Assembly (NCBI RefSeq): GCF_022179185.1
Contig: NZ_BPQJ01000010.1
Location: 1 to 64,000, forward strand
Length of the DNA: 64,000 nt
Source: Methylobacterium frigidaeris
GTDB lineage: Bacteria > Pseudomonadota > Alphaproteobacteria > Rhizobiales > Beijerinckiaceae
Reading direction: 5' to 3'
This document shows positions 49,967-59,035 of the stretch, piece after piece. Under the pieces are notes generated by a model. It did no database searches. It was not told the origin of the DNA and was given only the letters and a program-made list of their open reading frames with translations. Position 1 is the stretch's first letter, and every line of letters begins with the position of its first letter. A program made the translations under genes and the position numbers.

Positions 49967-50637
49967 CGCCCTCGTACTCCAGATCGGTCGGCTTGGGGCG
50001 CATGTTGCGCACAGCCACGGTTAATAAAACAGCTGATTCGCCAGTCTCGTCTGGATTCGCGCCGCGCGTGGCCAGACTGCAACAATCTCGCCAAGTTGAC
50101 GAGACGCGAACGCGATCCACATAGCATGTAAGATACGCAAATAAAACATCGATGCACTCCCTGGAAAAGCGCAATACACCAGAAGAAAATGTTTTTGACC
50201 AACGAGAAATAGAGTGACATGATCGATGCGTCACCCGGCAAAGAGACGCGATGTCGTCGTGCCGGTCGGTGCCGCAGTCGTGCTGCCGCGGCCGTCTTGC
50301 CTTGATCTCTCGCTGCAGTCCTTCGCAAGGCGTGCGACGGCAGCACGCCGTCATGGGATGGGCGACGCCCCGGCCCATCCATCCCGGGCTCATCGCGTCG
50401 GGCCGGTGCCGGTCACGGTGCAGAATCGGACCGCCTGCCGCGAGGCCGTCCCGGTCCATGGTCGTCTCGCGCCGCGGCGGGCCGAATCACCCGCCCCGTC
50501 ACCCATGACCGTGACGTGGTGTGAGCTTCCGCACCGGATTGGCACTTTTCGGACTTCCCGGTCGTCGAGCTCTTGCCTAGACGAGACGACAGGCGGCATT
50601 GTACCTGGGAGCCGCGGGGAGCCGTCCGTCCATACCG
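49967..50637. promoter_or_regulatory. Long AT-richer divergent region, autotransporter / cyclase-FHA
   Basis: This 671-base region lies between divergent genes. Bases about 50000-50220 are clearly AT-richer than the surroundings (for example aataaaacatcg near 50140 and gaagaaaatgttttt near 50181). A ttgacg at 50096 could be a -35 element. Frames in the remaining part give no recognisable protein. The composition suggests regulatory DNA, possibly acquired. Confidence 0.35.
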
Positions 50638-51573
50638 ATGAGCACCGCTGAAACCACCGAGATCGGCGTCCTGTTCTGCGACGTTGCCGGAAGCACCCGG
50701 CTCTACCGCGAGGTCGGCGATGCCGTGGCCCTGCGGGTGGTCGATGCGTGCCTGGACCTCGCCGCCGGGGTGGTGCGGGCCGGGGGCGGTCGCCTGGTCA
50801 AGACCATCGGCGACGAGTTCATGGCGGTGTTCGACGATGTCTGCGCCACCTACGACGCGGCGATCGCGGTCCAGCGTCGCTTCGAGGAGGCGGCGCCCGG
50901 ACTGGAGCACGTCGCGACCCACCGGCTGCAATTGCGCATCGGCTTCCATTTCGGCCCGGTGGTGCGCACCACCGACGATTACTTCGGGACCACGGTGAAC
51001 ATGGCGGCCCGGATGACCTCCCTGGCCAAGGGCGGTCAGGTCATCACCACCGGCGCCCTCGCGGATGCCCTGCCGGTGGCCCGGCGGGCCGCCACGCGCT
51101 CCCTCGTCGGGGTGCACGTCAAGGACGCGTGCGAGGACCTGCGGGTGGTGGAGGTGCTCTGGCATCTCTCGACCCACCAGACCACGGTGTTCTCGCTGAT
51201 GCCCGCAGCCCCGAAGGCCGCCGCGATCCCCGAATTGCGCCTCTCCTACCGGGGCCGGCGCTGGGTCTTCGACGAGGGGAACCAGAGCGTCTCCCTCGGC
51301 CGCGAGGCCAGCAACGACATCCTGGTGGAGAACGAGCATGCCTCCCGCCGCCACGCCACGATCGAGCGCCGGGGCGACAAGTGGGTGCTCGTCGACCACA
51401 GCACGAACGGCACCTTCGTGACGTTGTTCGGTGCCGAGGAGTTCTGCATCCGGCGCGAGGAGCTTGTGCTGCGCGACGTCGGCACCCTCGGCATGGGGCA
51501 GTCGGTCGGACAGGACCGGGGGAACGGCCTCGATTACGCGCTGACGCTGGACGGAGGCGGCCCCGAGGACTGA
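50638..51573 (+). CDS. Class III nucleotide cyclase with C-terminal FHA domain
   Basis: This is a cytoplasmic protein of 311 residues. The N-terminal class III adenylate/guanylate cyclase domain has the metal Asp residues in LFCDVAGSTRLY and TIGDEFMAVF, a purine-recognition/transition segment DYFGTTVNMAARM, and an intact Arg. The C-terminal FHA domain (about 205-300) has LGREASNDI, HASRRHATI and DHSTNGTFV, and would bind phosphothreonine. This links cAMP or cGMP production to Ser/Thr phosphorylation; the kinase about 5 kb away is the obvious source, by inference. The ATG at 50638 is chosen over an open frame from 50599. Confidence 0.87.
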   Translation: MSTAETTEIGVLFCDVAGSTRLYREVGDAVALRVVDACLDLAAGVVRAGGGRLVKTIGDEFMAVFDDVCATYDAAIAVQRRFEEAAPGLEHVATHRLQLRIGFHFGPVVRTTDDYFGTTVNMAARMTSLAKGGQVITTGALADALPVARRAATRSLVGVHVKDACEDLRVVEVLWHLSTHQTTVFSLMPAAPKAAAIPELRLSYRGRRWVFDEGNQSVSLGREASNDILVENEHASRRHATIERRGDKWVLVDHSTNGTFVTLFGAEEFCIRREELVLRDVGTLGMGQSVGQDRGNGLDYALTLDGGGPED

Positions 51574-51598
51574 TCCACGCCGCGGAGCCAAGGCTCCC

Positions 51599-51630
51599 GC
51601 ACCGCCGCGCTCCCCCGGCCGCGGCGGTGC
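51599..51630 (+). terminator. Perfect 11-bp hairpin after the cyclase-FHA gene
   Basis: Arms GCACCGCCGCG (51599-51609) and CGCGGCGGTGC (51620-51630) pair exactly around a C-rich 10-base loop, 26 bases after the stop codon. It is followed by ggcttgtccc. This is the strongest terminator-like structure in the window, though the T-run is poor. The rest of the gap to 51875 shows no gene. Confidence 0.6.
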
Positions 51631-51875
51631 GGCTTGTCCCCGCGCCCGATTCCGAGCGCAGTCTGCCGATCGGTATGGGGGCAATCCGATTGGAGCGCAC
51701 CCCTCCCACACCACCTGGCATGCGGATCCGCACCGGGCGGTTCGAGGAGCCGAGGTCGGACGAGACGGGGCAGACCCTCCCTCAAGACCGCGCCCATGCT
51801 GGGCGCACACGCCAACACGGCGCCCCCCGGCCGCCTTGTCCCATCCTCGAAGACGCGTCCGGCGTCAGGCCACGA

Positions 51876-52232
51876 TCACTCGTAGACGCAGACGTAGATC
51901 TTGCGCACCGTCTCGATCGTGCGCCAGATGCCGACGAAGCCGGGCTTCATCACGAAGCTGTCGCCGGCCCGGTAGGTCCTGGTCTCGCCGCCCGTCTCCT
52001 CGATCTCGACCAGGCCGGAGAGGATGTGGCAGAACTCGAAGGTGGTGCCCTTGATCGAGTGGGTCTCGCCCGGGGTCGCCTCCCAGATGCCGGTCTTGAT
52101 CATCCCGTCGCGCGTGTCGTCCTGCGCCCAGGTCTTGAACGCGGGCGAGCCCGAGATCAGGCGCTCGGGCAGCGGCAGGGCCTCCTTGGGGGCGAAGCGG
52201 GGATCGGTGTCGATGGTGACGAGAAGGGTCAT
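51876..52232 (-). CDS. Cupin-domain protein (DUF861/EutQ-like)
   Basis: This is a 118-residue single cupin. The first cupin motif is around GETHSIKGTTFEFCHILSGLVEIEE (in parts) and the second around YRAGDSFVMKPGFVGIWRTIE. The metal-ligand His set is reduced, as in the DUF861 group. Proteins of this group often lie beside DAO-type amine oxidases and aldehyde dehydrogenases, which follow 2.4 kb on. The exact function is unknown. It is transcribed away from the acetyltransferase genes. Confidence 0.72.
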   Translation of the reverse strand: MTLLVTIDTDPRFAPKEALPLPERLISGSPAFKTWAQDDTRDGMIKTGIWEATPGETHSIKGTTFEFCHILSGLVEIEETGGETRTYRAGDSFVMKPGFVGIWRTIETVRKIYVCVYE

Positions 52233-52673
52233 GCCGGTCTCCTGGGCAAACGGGTCGAAGGGACGCGAGGATGGGGGCTCGCGGCCGCATGCGGACCGCG
52301 CCGGTCCTCGGCTGGCCGGCGTGGCGGACGCGTCGGTGCGAATCGGATGACGGCGGGAGGGCCGGCGATGGGCCGCCTCGCCTCGAACCCGCTCGACCTT
52401 AACGGCGAAAACCCGGGGCTCCTGCCGTAAACCGGGAGGCTTCGGGCGAAAATTTCGAAAACCGCCCGATCTCCAGCGGAAATGTCGGTGCGGTCCGGGT
52501 CACCTTACGGCGAGCGGTGGCGCCGTGGCGATGCGATGCGGGCCCGAGTGCACCTCGCGAAACGCCCGCTGCACCGACGCCGCCGGACCGCGCGACGACG
52601 GCGATCGGGCGTTTCGTGAGAGACACTGAGCCCGGGTCACGCCCCGAGGCGCCGGCCGGAAGGAGAGGATGCG
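52233..52673. promoter_or_regulatory. Divergent region, cupin / acetyltransferase
   Basis: This 441-base gap lies between divergent genes. A small dyad CGGGCG (52443-52448), 14 AT-richer bases, CGCCCG (52463-52468) could be a regulator site. No gene is seen. Confidence 0.35.
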
Positions 52674-53561
52674 GTGACGACGCCCCCCAACACGATGCGG
52701 CTGAAGTCCTTCGATCTCGCCACGCAGGACATCGCCTCCGTCGACGTGGAAGCGCTCCACGCCCTGTCCCTCGGCGTCGAGTGGCCGCATCGCCCGGGCG
52801 ACTGGGACGCGCTTCGCGCCCTCGGGCACGGCTTCGTCGCCCTGGACGAGATCGGCCGCGTCTTCAGCTCGGCGATGTGGTTTCCCCACGGCGAGGACTG
52901 CGCGACGATCGGCATGGTCATCACCTCGCCGCGCCTCCAGACCCATGGCGGCGGGCGCTGGATGATGGACCGCATCCTCCAGCAATGCGGCGACCGCCGG
53001 CTGATCCTGAACTCGACCCGCGCCGCCTACCGCCTCTACGTCTCGCTCGGCTTCGAGCCGCAGGCGACGGTCTACCAATGCCAGGGCTACGCCACGCCGG
53101 ACGCCGCTCCCGTAGCCGGCCTCGCGGACGCGGTCGAGGCGATCGCGCCGACCGATCTCGGCGAGGTCGCCGCCCTGGACGGGGCTGCGTTCGGAGCCCC
53201 GCGGCCCCTGCTGATGGCGCATCTCGCCCCGACGGCCGAGATCCGCGGCCTCCGGCGCGACGGGCGCCTGGTGGGCTACGGCATGCGCCGTCCGTTCGGG
53301 CGCGGCGTCGTCATCGGCCCGGTCGTGGCGGAGAGCGAGGCGGAGGCCGTGACACTCGTCGCCGCCCTGCTCGCCGGCCTCGACGGCCAGTTCGTCCGCC
53401 TCGACACGCGGCAGGAGACCGGTGCGCTGCGCACCTTCCTGGAGGCGGCCGGCCTGCGCCTGTTCGACACGGTGAGGACGCTGACCCGCGGCGGAGCCCT
53501 GCCCAAGGTCGAGCCCGGGCGCCCGGGCGTCTATGGGCTGGCGGCGCACGCCCTGAGCTAG
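52674..53561 (+). CDS. GNAT-family acetyltransferase A (two-domain)
   Basis: This is a 295-residue protein with an N-terminal GNAT domain (about 1-140) showing WPHRPGDWDAL, SSAMWFPHGEDCATIGMVI and the helix MMDRILQQCGDRRLIL, then YVSLGF. A second domain (about 150-285) is of the YitI/Acetyltransf_18 C-terminal type, with FVRLDTRQETGALRTFLEAAGL (in parts). The GTG at 52674 lies after GAGGATGC. A paralogue with the same plan follows at 53721. A likely role is N-acetylation of an amine or amino acid linked to the downstream amine oxidase; the substrate is unknown. Confidence 0.78.
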   Translation: MTTPPNTMRLKSFDLATQDIASVDVEALHALSLGVEWPHRPGDWDALRALGHGFVALDEIGRVFSSAMWFPHGEDCATIGMVITSPRLQTHGGGRWMMDRILQQCGDRRLILNSTRAAYRLYVSLGFEPQATVYQCQGYATPDAAPVAGLADAVEAIAPTDLGEVAALDGAAFGAPRPLLMAHLAPTAEIRGLRRDGRLVGYGMRRPFGRGVVIGPVVAESEAEAVTLVAALLAGLDGQFVRLDTRQETGALRTFLEAAGLRLFDTVRTLTRGGALPKVEPGRPGVYGLAAHALS

Positions 53562-53590
53562 AGGGCCCGCGCCCGCCCGGGCGACGCAAG

Positions 53591-53635
53591 AACTCTTCGA
53601 TCTCCAACTCTTCGATCTCCAACTCTTCGATCTCC
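53591..53635. repeat. Three perfect copies of a 15-bp direct repeat
   Basis: The unit AACTCTTCGATCTCC occurs at 53591-53605, 53606-53620 and 53621-53635 without mismatch. It lies in the gap between the two acetyltransferase genes. A 15-base unit keeps frame if translated, but no gene is supported here. Confidence 0.85.
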
Positions 53636-53720
53636 GGCGAACGAGACGAACCGCTCCCCTTCCGGCGATGGGCGGACGCCGCTTCGCGCATCCTGCACAC
53701 TGCTCGGGAAGCCCTTCCTC

Positions 53721-54590
53721 ATGGACACCGCAACCCTCCCGGACTGTCGGATCGCGGCCGATCCCGTCGCCCTGGTGCCCTTGGCGCCGACGCACCTGCC
53801 CGGGGCCCTGGCGCTCTCGCAGGAGATGGCCTGGCCCTACCGGCGCGAGGATTGGGATTTCGCTCTGCAGGCCGGCCGGGGCTTCGCCCTGGAGCGCGAC
53901 GGCGCGGTGATCGGCACGGCGGCCTGGTTCCCTCACGGCGAGGACCACGCCACGATCGGCATGATCATCGTCTCGGGCGCGGCGCAGGGGCGGGGCTACG
54001 GGACTCGGCTGGTGGAGGCGCTGCTCGCGGCCGCCGGACCACGAACGATCCTTCTCAATTCCACCGCGGAGGGGCGCGCGCTCTACGAGCGCTACGGCTT
54101 CACGCCGGTCGGCACCATCCGGCAGCACCAGGGCCCGTTCAGGCGACGTCGCGCGGCGTCGCCGGACCCGGGCGTGCGAGCGATGGGACCGGCGGACATC
54201 GAGGCCGTCGCGCGGCTCGACCAGGAGGCGACCGGATTCGCGCGGCGCCCGCTGCTGGAACGCCTGATCGCGGCCGGCGAGGGACACGTTCTCCTGCGGG
54301 ACGGCGCGCGCCCTGCTTACGCGATCGTCCGTCCCTTCGGCCGGGGACACGTCGTCGGCCCGGTCGTCGCCGGGAGCCCGGACGAGGCGCGCCGCCTGAT
54401 CGAGGCGGCGCTCACCCGCCTCGACGGCCGCTTCGTGCGGATCGACGTGCCGGACGCCGCCCAGCTCTCGCCGTGGCTGACGGAGATCGGCCTGCCGCAG
54501 GTCGGCGACGCCCTCACGATGGTGCGCGGCACTCCTCCGCCGACCGGACCGGCGCGCCTCTTCGCCCTCGCCAACCAGTCGTTCCACTAA
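53721..54590 (+). CDS. GNAT-family acetyltransferase B (two-domain)
   Basis: This is a 289-residue paralogue of the preceding gene with matching landmarks: WPYRREDWDFAL, AAWFPHGEDHATIGMII, GAAQGRGYGTRLVEALL (the acetyl-CoA loop QGRGYG, better conserved than in copy A), YERYGF, and a C-terminal half with FVRIDVPDAAQLSPWLTEIGL (in parts). The two probably arose by tandem duplication. The acetyl-CoA loop in copy A reads LQTHGGGRWM, so the copies may differ in activity. It is followed by an amine-oxidase gene in the same direction. Confidence 0.8.
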   Translation: MDTATLPDCRIAADPVALVPLAPTHLPGALALSQEMAWPYRREDWDFALQAGRGFALERDGAVIGTAAWFPHGEDHATIGMIIVSGAAQGRGYGTRLVEALLAAAGPRTILLNSTAEGRALYERYGFTPVGTIRQHQGPFRRRRAASPDPGVRAMGPADIEAVARLDQEATGFARRPLLERLIAAGEGHVLLRDGARPAYAIVRPFGRGHVVGPVVAGSPDEARRLIEAALTRLDGRFVRIDVPDAAQLSPWLTEIGLPQVGDALTMVRGTPPPTGPARLFALANQSFH

Positions 54591-54647
54591 GCCGACCGCG
54601 ACGCCCCTCACCGTCGCCTCTCAGGACTCGAAACTCCCGGTGCCGCC

Positions 54648-55925
54648 ATGAAGCTCACATCCTATTGGCTCGACACGTCGACACCGTTCGCGGGCGCCGC
54701 CGCGGGGCCGGTCGAGGGCGCTTTCGACGTTGCGGTGATCGGCGGCGGCCTGACCGGCGCCTCCGCCGCCCTGGCGCTGGCCAAGAAGGGCGCTCGCGTC
54801 GTCCTCCTGGAGGCGGACACGATCGGCGGCGCCGCCTCGGGCCGCAACGGCGGCATGTGCAACAACGGCTTCGCGCAGGATTACGGCACGCTCTCCGGCA
54901 AGCTCGGCCGGGAGGTCGCCGACCGGCTCTATCGCGCCTTCGATGCCGGCGTCGACACGGTCGAGCGGCTGGTCCGGGAAGAAGGGATCGATTGCAGCTT
55001 CGCCCGCGTCGGCAAGATTAAGCTCGCGGCCAAGCCCGAACACTACGACAAGCTGGCGCGCAGCCAGGAGCTGCTCGCCGCCACCGTCGATCCCGACACC
55101 GAGATGGTGCGCCTGGCCGACCTGCCCGGCGAGATCGGGTCCGCGCGCTATTACGGCGGCCTGGTCTATCGCAAGAGCGCCGCCCTGCATGTCGGGCGCT
55201 TCGTCCGGGGCCTCGCCGAGGCCGCCGCGCGCCGCGGCGTCGCGGTCCACGAGCGCACCCCGATGACGAGCCTCAAGGCCGCCCCCGGTGGGGGCCACCT
55301 CGTCGGCACGCCGCGCGGCACGGTACGGGCCAAACAGGTGCTGCTCGCCAGCGGCACCTCGCAGGCCGGCCCGCTCGGCTGGGTGCGCCGGCGCATCGTG
55401 CCGGTCGGCGCCTTCCTGATCGCCACCGAGCCGCTGCCGGTCGAGACGCTGGACCGGCTGACCCCGCGCCGCCGCAACTCGGTCGATACCAAGAACCTCG
55501 TCAACTACTTCCGCACCACGCCCGACAACCGGCTGCTCTTCGGCGGCCGCGCCCGCTTCGCGGTCTCCAACCCGGCCTCGGACGAGAAGAGCGGCGAGAT
55601 CCTGCGCGCCGCCCTGCACGACGTCTTCCCCGAGCTGACCGACATCCGCATCGACTATTGCTGGGGCGGCATGGTCGACATGACCCGCGACCGCCTCCCC
55701 CGGGCGGGCGAGCGCGACGGCATCTACTACTCGATGGGCTACAGCGGCCACGGCACGCAGATGTCGACCCTGATGGGCACGATCATGGCCGAGGTCATGG
55801 ACGGGCGCGCCGAGCTGAACCCCTGGGGGTCCTTCGCCTGGCCGGCGATTCCGGGCCATTTCGGCCCGCCCTGGTTCCTGCCGCTGGTCGGCGCCTATTA
55901 CCGCCTCAAGGACCGCTTCCAATGA
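54648..55925 (+). CDS. FAD-dependent amine oxidoreductase (DAO/PuuB-OrdL type)
   Basis: This is a 425-residue flavoenzyme of the D-amino-acid oxidase superfamily. The FAD dinucleotide-binding motif is VIGGGLTGASAALALAKKGARVVLLEAD (in parts). GRNGGMCNNGF is the gamma-glutamylputrescine oxidase/OrdL signature, and SGHGTQMSTLMG lies near the C-terminal FAD-contact end. Such enzymes oxidise secondary or gamma-glutamylated amines to aldehydes. The stop overlaps the start of an aldehyde dehydrogenase (ATGA), giving a two-step amine-to-acid route. Confidence 0.85.
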   Translation: MKLTSYWLDTSTPFAGAAAGPVEGAFDVAVIGGGLTGASAALALAKKGARVVLLEADTIGGAASGRNGGMCNNGFAQDYGTLSGKLGREVADRLYRAFDAGVDTVERLVREEGIDCSFARVGKIKLAAKPEHYDKLARSQELLAATVDPDTEMVRLADLPGEIGSARYYGGLVYRKSAALHVGRFVRGLAEAAARRGVAVHERTPMTSLKAAPGGGHLVGTPRGTVRAKQVLLASGTSQAGPLGWVRRRIVPVGAFLIATEPLPVETLDRLTPRRRNSVDTKNLVNYFRTTPDNRLLFGGRARFAVSNPASDEKSGEILRAALHDVFPELTDIRIDYCWGGMVDMTRDRLPRAGERDGIYYSMGYSGHGTQMSTLMGTIMAEVMDGRAELNPWGSFAWPAIPGHFGPPWFLPLVGAYYRLKDRFQ

Positions 55926-57379
55926 CCGATCCCATCCGGCACCTGACGGAGGCCGGCCGCCTCGGCCGCTTCTACAGCGACGGGGCGTGGCGCGATCCGG
56001 CGGCCGCGGAGCGCATCGGCGTCGTCGACCCGGCGCGCGAGGCGGTGATCGCCGAGATCGCGCTCTGCGGCGGGCCGGAAGTCGAGCACGCAGTCGCGGC
56101 CGCCCGGCGCGCCTTCCCGGCCTGGTCGCGCACGCAGCCCGCCGAGCGCGCGGCGCTGCTCGACCGCGTCCACGGGCTCGTGCTGGACCGGCTGGAGCTG
56201 TTCGCCCGGGCGCTAACGGCTGAGATGGGCGCCCCCATCACCTACGCGCGCCGCGCCCAGGTGCCGCTCGCCGCCGAGCACATCCGGGTCGCCCGCGACC
56301 TGCTCGCGACATATCCCTTCCTGTCGCAGCGCGGCACCACCGCCATCGCCCGCGAGGCGATCGGCGTCTGCGGGCTCATCACGCCCTGGAACTGGCCGCT
56401 CTACCAGATCACCGCCAAGGTCGGCCCGGCGCTCGCGGCGGGCTGCACGGTGGTGCTGAAGCCGAGCGAGCTGTCGCCCTTGAGCGCGCTCCTGTTCGCC
56501 GAGGTGATGGACGAGGCCGGCTGCCCGGCGGGCGTGTTCAACCTCGTCAACGGCACCGGGCCGGTGGTCGGCGAGGCGCTGGCCACGCATCCCGAGGTCG
56601 ACATGATCTCGATCACCGGCTCGACCCGGGCCGGCGTGCTGGTGGCGCAGGCCGCGGCCCCCACCGTCAAGCGCGTGGCGCAGGAGCTCGGCGGCAAGTC
56701 GCCCAACGTCGTGCTGCCGGATGCCGATCTCGCCCGCTGTATCCCGCTGGGCGTCGCCGCGGCGATGCGCAACCTCGGCCAGTCCTGCAGCGCGCCGACC
56801 CGGATGCTGGTGCCCCGCGCGCACCTCGCCGAGGTCGAGGCCCTGGCGAAGACAGCCGTTGCCGGGTTCGTGGTCGGCGCGCCGCTGCGCGAGGAGACGA
56901 CCCACGGGGCGATCGCCAACCGGGCGCAGTTCGACCGCATCCAGACGATGATCCGGATCGGCATCGAGGAGGGCGCCAGGCTCGTCGCCGGGGGCCCGGG
57001 GCGGCCAGAGGGCCTGACGACCGGCCTCTTCGCCCGCCCGACCGTCTTCTCCGAGGTGCGCCGCGACATGACGATCGCCCAGGAGGAGATCTTCGGGCCG
57101 GTCCTGGCGATCCTGCCCTACGACAGCGTCGAGGAGGCGGTGGAGATCGCCAACGACACGATCTACGGCCTCGGCGCCCACGTGCAGGGCACCGACCTGG
57201 AGCAGGTGCGGGCGGTGGCCCGGCAGATCCGCGCCGGCCAGGTCCACCTCAACGCGCCGGACTGGGACCCGACCGCGCCGTTCGGCGGCTACAAGCGCTC
57301 GGGCAACGGCCGGGAATACGGCCGCGAGGGCCTGGAGGAGTACCTGGAGACCAAGTCGATCCTCGGCTTCTACCGGTGA
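55922..57379 (+). CDS. NAD(P)+-dependent aldehyde dehydrogenase
   Basis: This is a 485-residue ALDH. It has the coenzyme region TPWNWPLYQI and KPSELSPLSALLF, ITGSTRAG, the catalytic-base Glu in QELGGKSPN, and the nucleophile Cys in GQSCSAPTR. IFGPVLAI and the C-terminal GGYKRSGNGREYG follow. It starts within the end of the oxidase gene and likely oxidises the aldehyde made by it. The narrow specificity cannot be read from sequence. Confidence 0.88.
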   Translation: MTDPIRHLTEAGRLGRFYSDGAWRDPAAAERIGVVDPAREAVIAEIALCGGPEVEHAVAAARRAFPAWSRTQPAERAALLDRVHGLVLDRLELFARALTAEMGAPITYARRAQVPLAAEHIRVARDLLATYPFLSQRGTTAIAREAIGVCGLITPWNWPLYQITAKVGPALAAGCTVVLKPSELSPLSALLFAEVMDEAGCPAGVFNLVNGTGPVVGEALATHPEVDMISITGSTRAGVLVAQAAAPTVKRVAQELGGKSPNVVLPDADLARCIPLGVAAAMRNLGQSCSAPTRMLVPRAHLAEVEALAKTAVAGFVVGAPLREETTHGAIANRAQFDRIQTMIRIGIEEGARLVAGGPGRPEGLTTGLFARPTVFSEVRRDMTIAQEEIFGPVLAILPYDSVEEAVEIANDTIYGLGAHVQGTDLEQVRAVARQIRAGQVHLNAPDWDPTAPFGGYKRSGNGREYGREGLEEYLETKSILGFYR

Positions 57380-57538
57380 GGCGCGGGATCTCCTCGCGGG
57401 CATGGAAGAGGGGAGCCCGCACGCGATCTGCCCGTACGCGATCTTCAGCGGACTTACCCCGAATAGCCCCATGACCCGCCGAGAGGAGCGCCGTCGCGCC
57501 GTGGGCGCGGCGAGCCTCCGCGTGTATGGGGTGGCGTC

Positions 57539-58954
57539 ATGCACACGCTTCTGCTCAAGCTCGGCCTCCGGTTCGACGACCCGCATGACGAGAAGCGGTT
57601 CGTCCGGCAATTCACCCTCGACGATCTCGGCCGCACGCAGGCCGCGATGGTGCTCGGCGCCTTCGTCTACTGCTCCTTCTCGGCCATGGACTGGATCCTC
57701 AGCCCGGACGCCTGGGCGGTGGCGACCGCGATCCGGCTCGGCGTCGCCCTCCTGGTCCTGCTGCCGGCGACGCTCCTGCTCACCCGGCCGGGCGCCCGCC
57801 CCTTCGCGGAGCGGATCTACCTCGTCTACTGCGTCGTGCCGGGCTGCATGCTCAGCGTGATCTACGTCTTCCTGCGCCCGAGCTTCGACCACGGCGCCGC
57901 CGGCATGATCGTGGTGATCCTGTTCGTGTCCACGCTGCTGCCCCTGCGGGTGCCCTCCTTCGCGATCTTCGCCGTCCTGACCTGGACCTGCTTCGCCCTG
58001 TTCGAGACGATCGCCACGCACGACAATCCCGGCCTGACGCTGGTGAACAACGCCGAGATCGGCGCGGCCTACGCGCTCTCGCTCTACGGGGTCGGCGCCC
58101 GGGAATTCCGCGCCCGACGCCAGTTCCGCACCACGCAGGACCTCCAGGTCGAGACGGAGCGCTCGGAGGCCGCGTTGGCCGAGCTGCGTGCAGCGCAGGC
58201 GCACCTGGTCCAGGCCGAGAAGCTCGCGGCTCTGGGCCAGTTGGTGGCGGGGGTCGCGCACGAGATCAACACGCCGATCGGCCTCGCGCTCACCACTTCG
58301 ACGGCGTTCGACCACCACCTCGGGGAGTTGCGCCGCAGCGTCGCCGCGGGACAGATCAGCCGGTCGCAGCTGACGCGAAGCGTCGAGCAGCTCAGCGAGG
58401 GGACGCGGCTGATCTTCTCCAACCTGACCCGGGCCGCTGACCTGGTCCAGAATTTCAAGCAGGTCGCGGTCGACCAGGCGATCGAGGACCGGCGCCGTTT
58501 CGACGTGCGCGACTGGCTCGTCGAGCTGATGAGCACGCTCGGGCCCCTGCTGCGGCGCAAGGGCCACGAGGTGCGGCTCGCCTGCGCCGAGGGGATCGTG
58601 CTCGATTCCTATCCGGGGGCGCTCGCGCAGGTCGTCAGCAACCTGGCGCTGAACGCCGTCCTCCACGCCTATCCCGACGGCCGCACCGGCACGCTCGCGA
58701 TCGACGTGACCCGGCTCGACGAGGCGCGGATCCGGATCGTGTTCCGCGACGACGGCCGGGGCATTCCGGAGGAGAACCGCTTACGGATCTTCGATCCGTT
58801 CTTCACCACGCGGCGCGACAAGGGCAGCACGGGCTTGGGGCTGCACATCGTCTACAACCTCGTCACCTCGACCCTGCAGGGCCGGATCGAGCTGGAGAGC
58901 GGCGAGGAGCAGGGGACTGCCGTCACGATCGAGCTGCCCGTGGCGGTGGCATAG
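57539..58954 (+). CDS. Membrane sensor histidine kinase (orphan)
   Basis: This is a 471-residue kinase with about six N-terminal spans (residues about 35-190), like a MASE-type sensor, then a coiled region (TERSEAALAELRAAQAHL). A modified H-box GVAHEINTPIG follows, typical of kinases of the HAMP-less HATPase group. The HATPase domain has NLALNAVLHAY, DDGRGIP and GSTGLGLHIVYNLV. No receiver domain or response-regulator gene is adjacent, so its partner lies elsewhere. Confidence 0.84.
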   Translation: MHTLLLKLGLRFDDPHDEKRFVRQFTLDDLGRTQAAMVLGAFVYCSFSAMDWILSPDAWAVATAIRLGVALLVLLPATLLLTRPGARPFAERIYLVYCVVPGCMLSVIYVFLRPSFDHGAAGMIVVILFVSTLLPLRVPSFAIFAVLTWTCFALFETIATHDNPGLTLVNNAEIGAAYALSLYGVGAREFRARRQFRTTQDLQVETERSEAALAELRAAQAHLVQAEKLAALGQLVAGVAHEINTPIGLALTTSTAFDHHLGELRRSVAAGQISRSQLTRSVEQLSEGTRLIFSNLTRAADLVQNFKQVAVDQAIEDRRRFDVRDWLVELMSTLGPLLRRKGHEVRLACAEGIVLDSYPGALAQVVSNLALNAVLHAYPDGRTGTLAIDVTRLDEARIRIVFRDDGRGIPEENRLRIFDPFFTTRRDKGSTGLGLHIVYNLVTSTLQGRIELESGEEQGTAVTIELPVAVA

Positions 58955-59035
58955 CGTCCGGCCTCCGAGGCTGGAACCGACTTTCCGGCGACGCGGGAAC
59001 GGCCGCCTTCATCCCACGCTCACTGGATATTTTTG

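Noticed and set aside
46913..50131. 1072-codon open frame on the plus strand
   Set aside because: It is antisense to the NIDO autotransporter; the low-complexity charged translation has no domain.
39353..51573. Type VI secretion locus suggested by the PP2C/kinase/FHA/OmpA set
   Set aside because: No tssB/C, hcp, clpV, vgrG or icmF-like gene is present in the window.
53591..53635. Possible CRISPR array
   Set aside because: Three contiguous 15-base copies without spacers and no cas genes; it is a simple tandem repeat.
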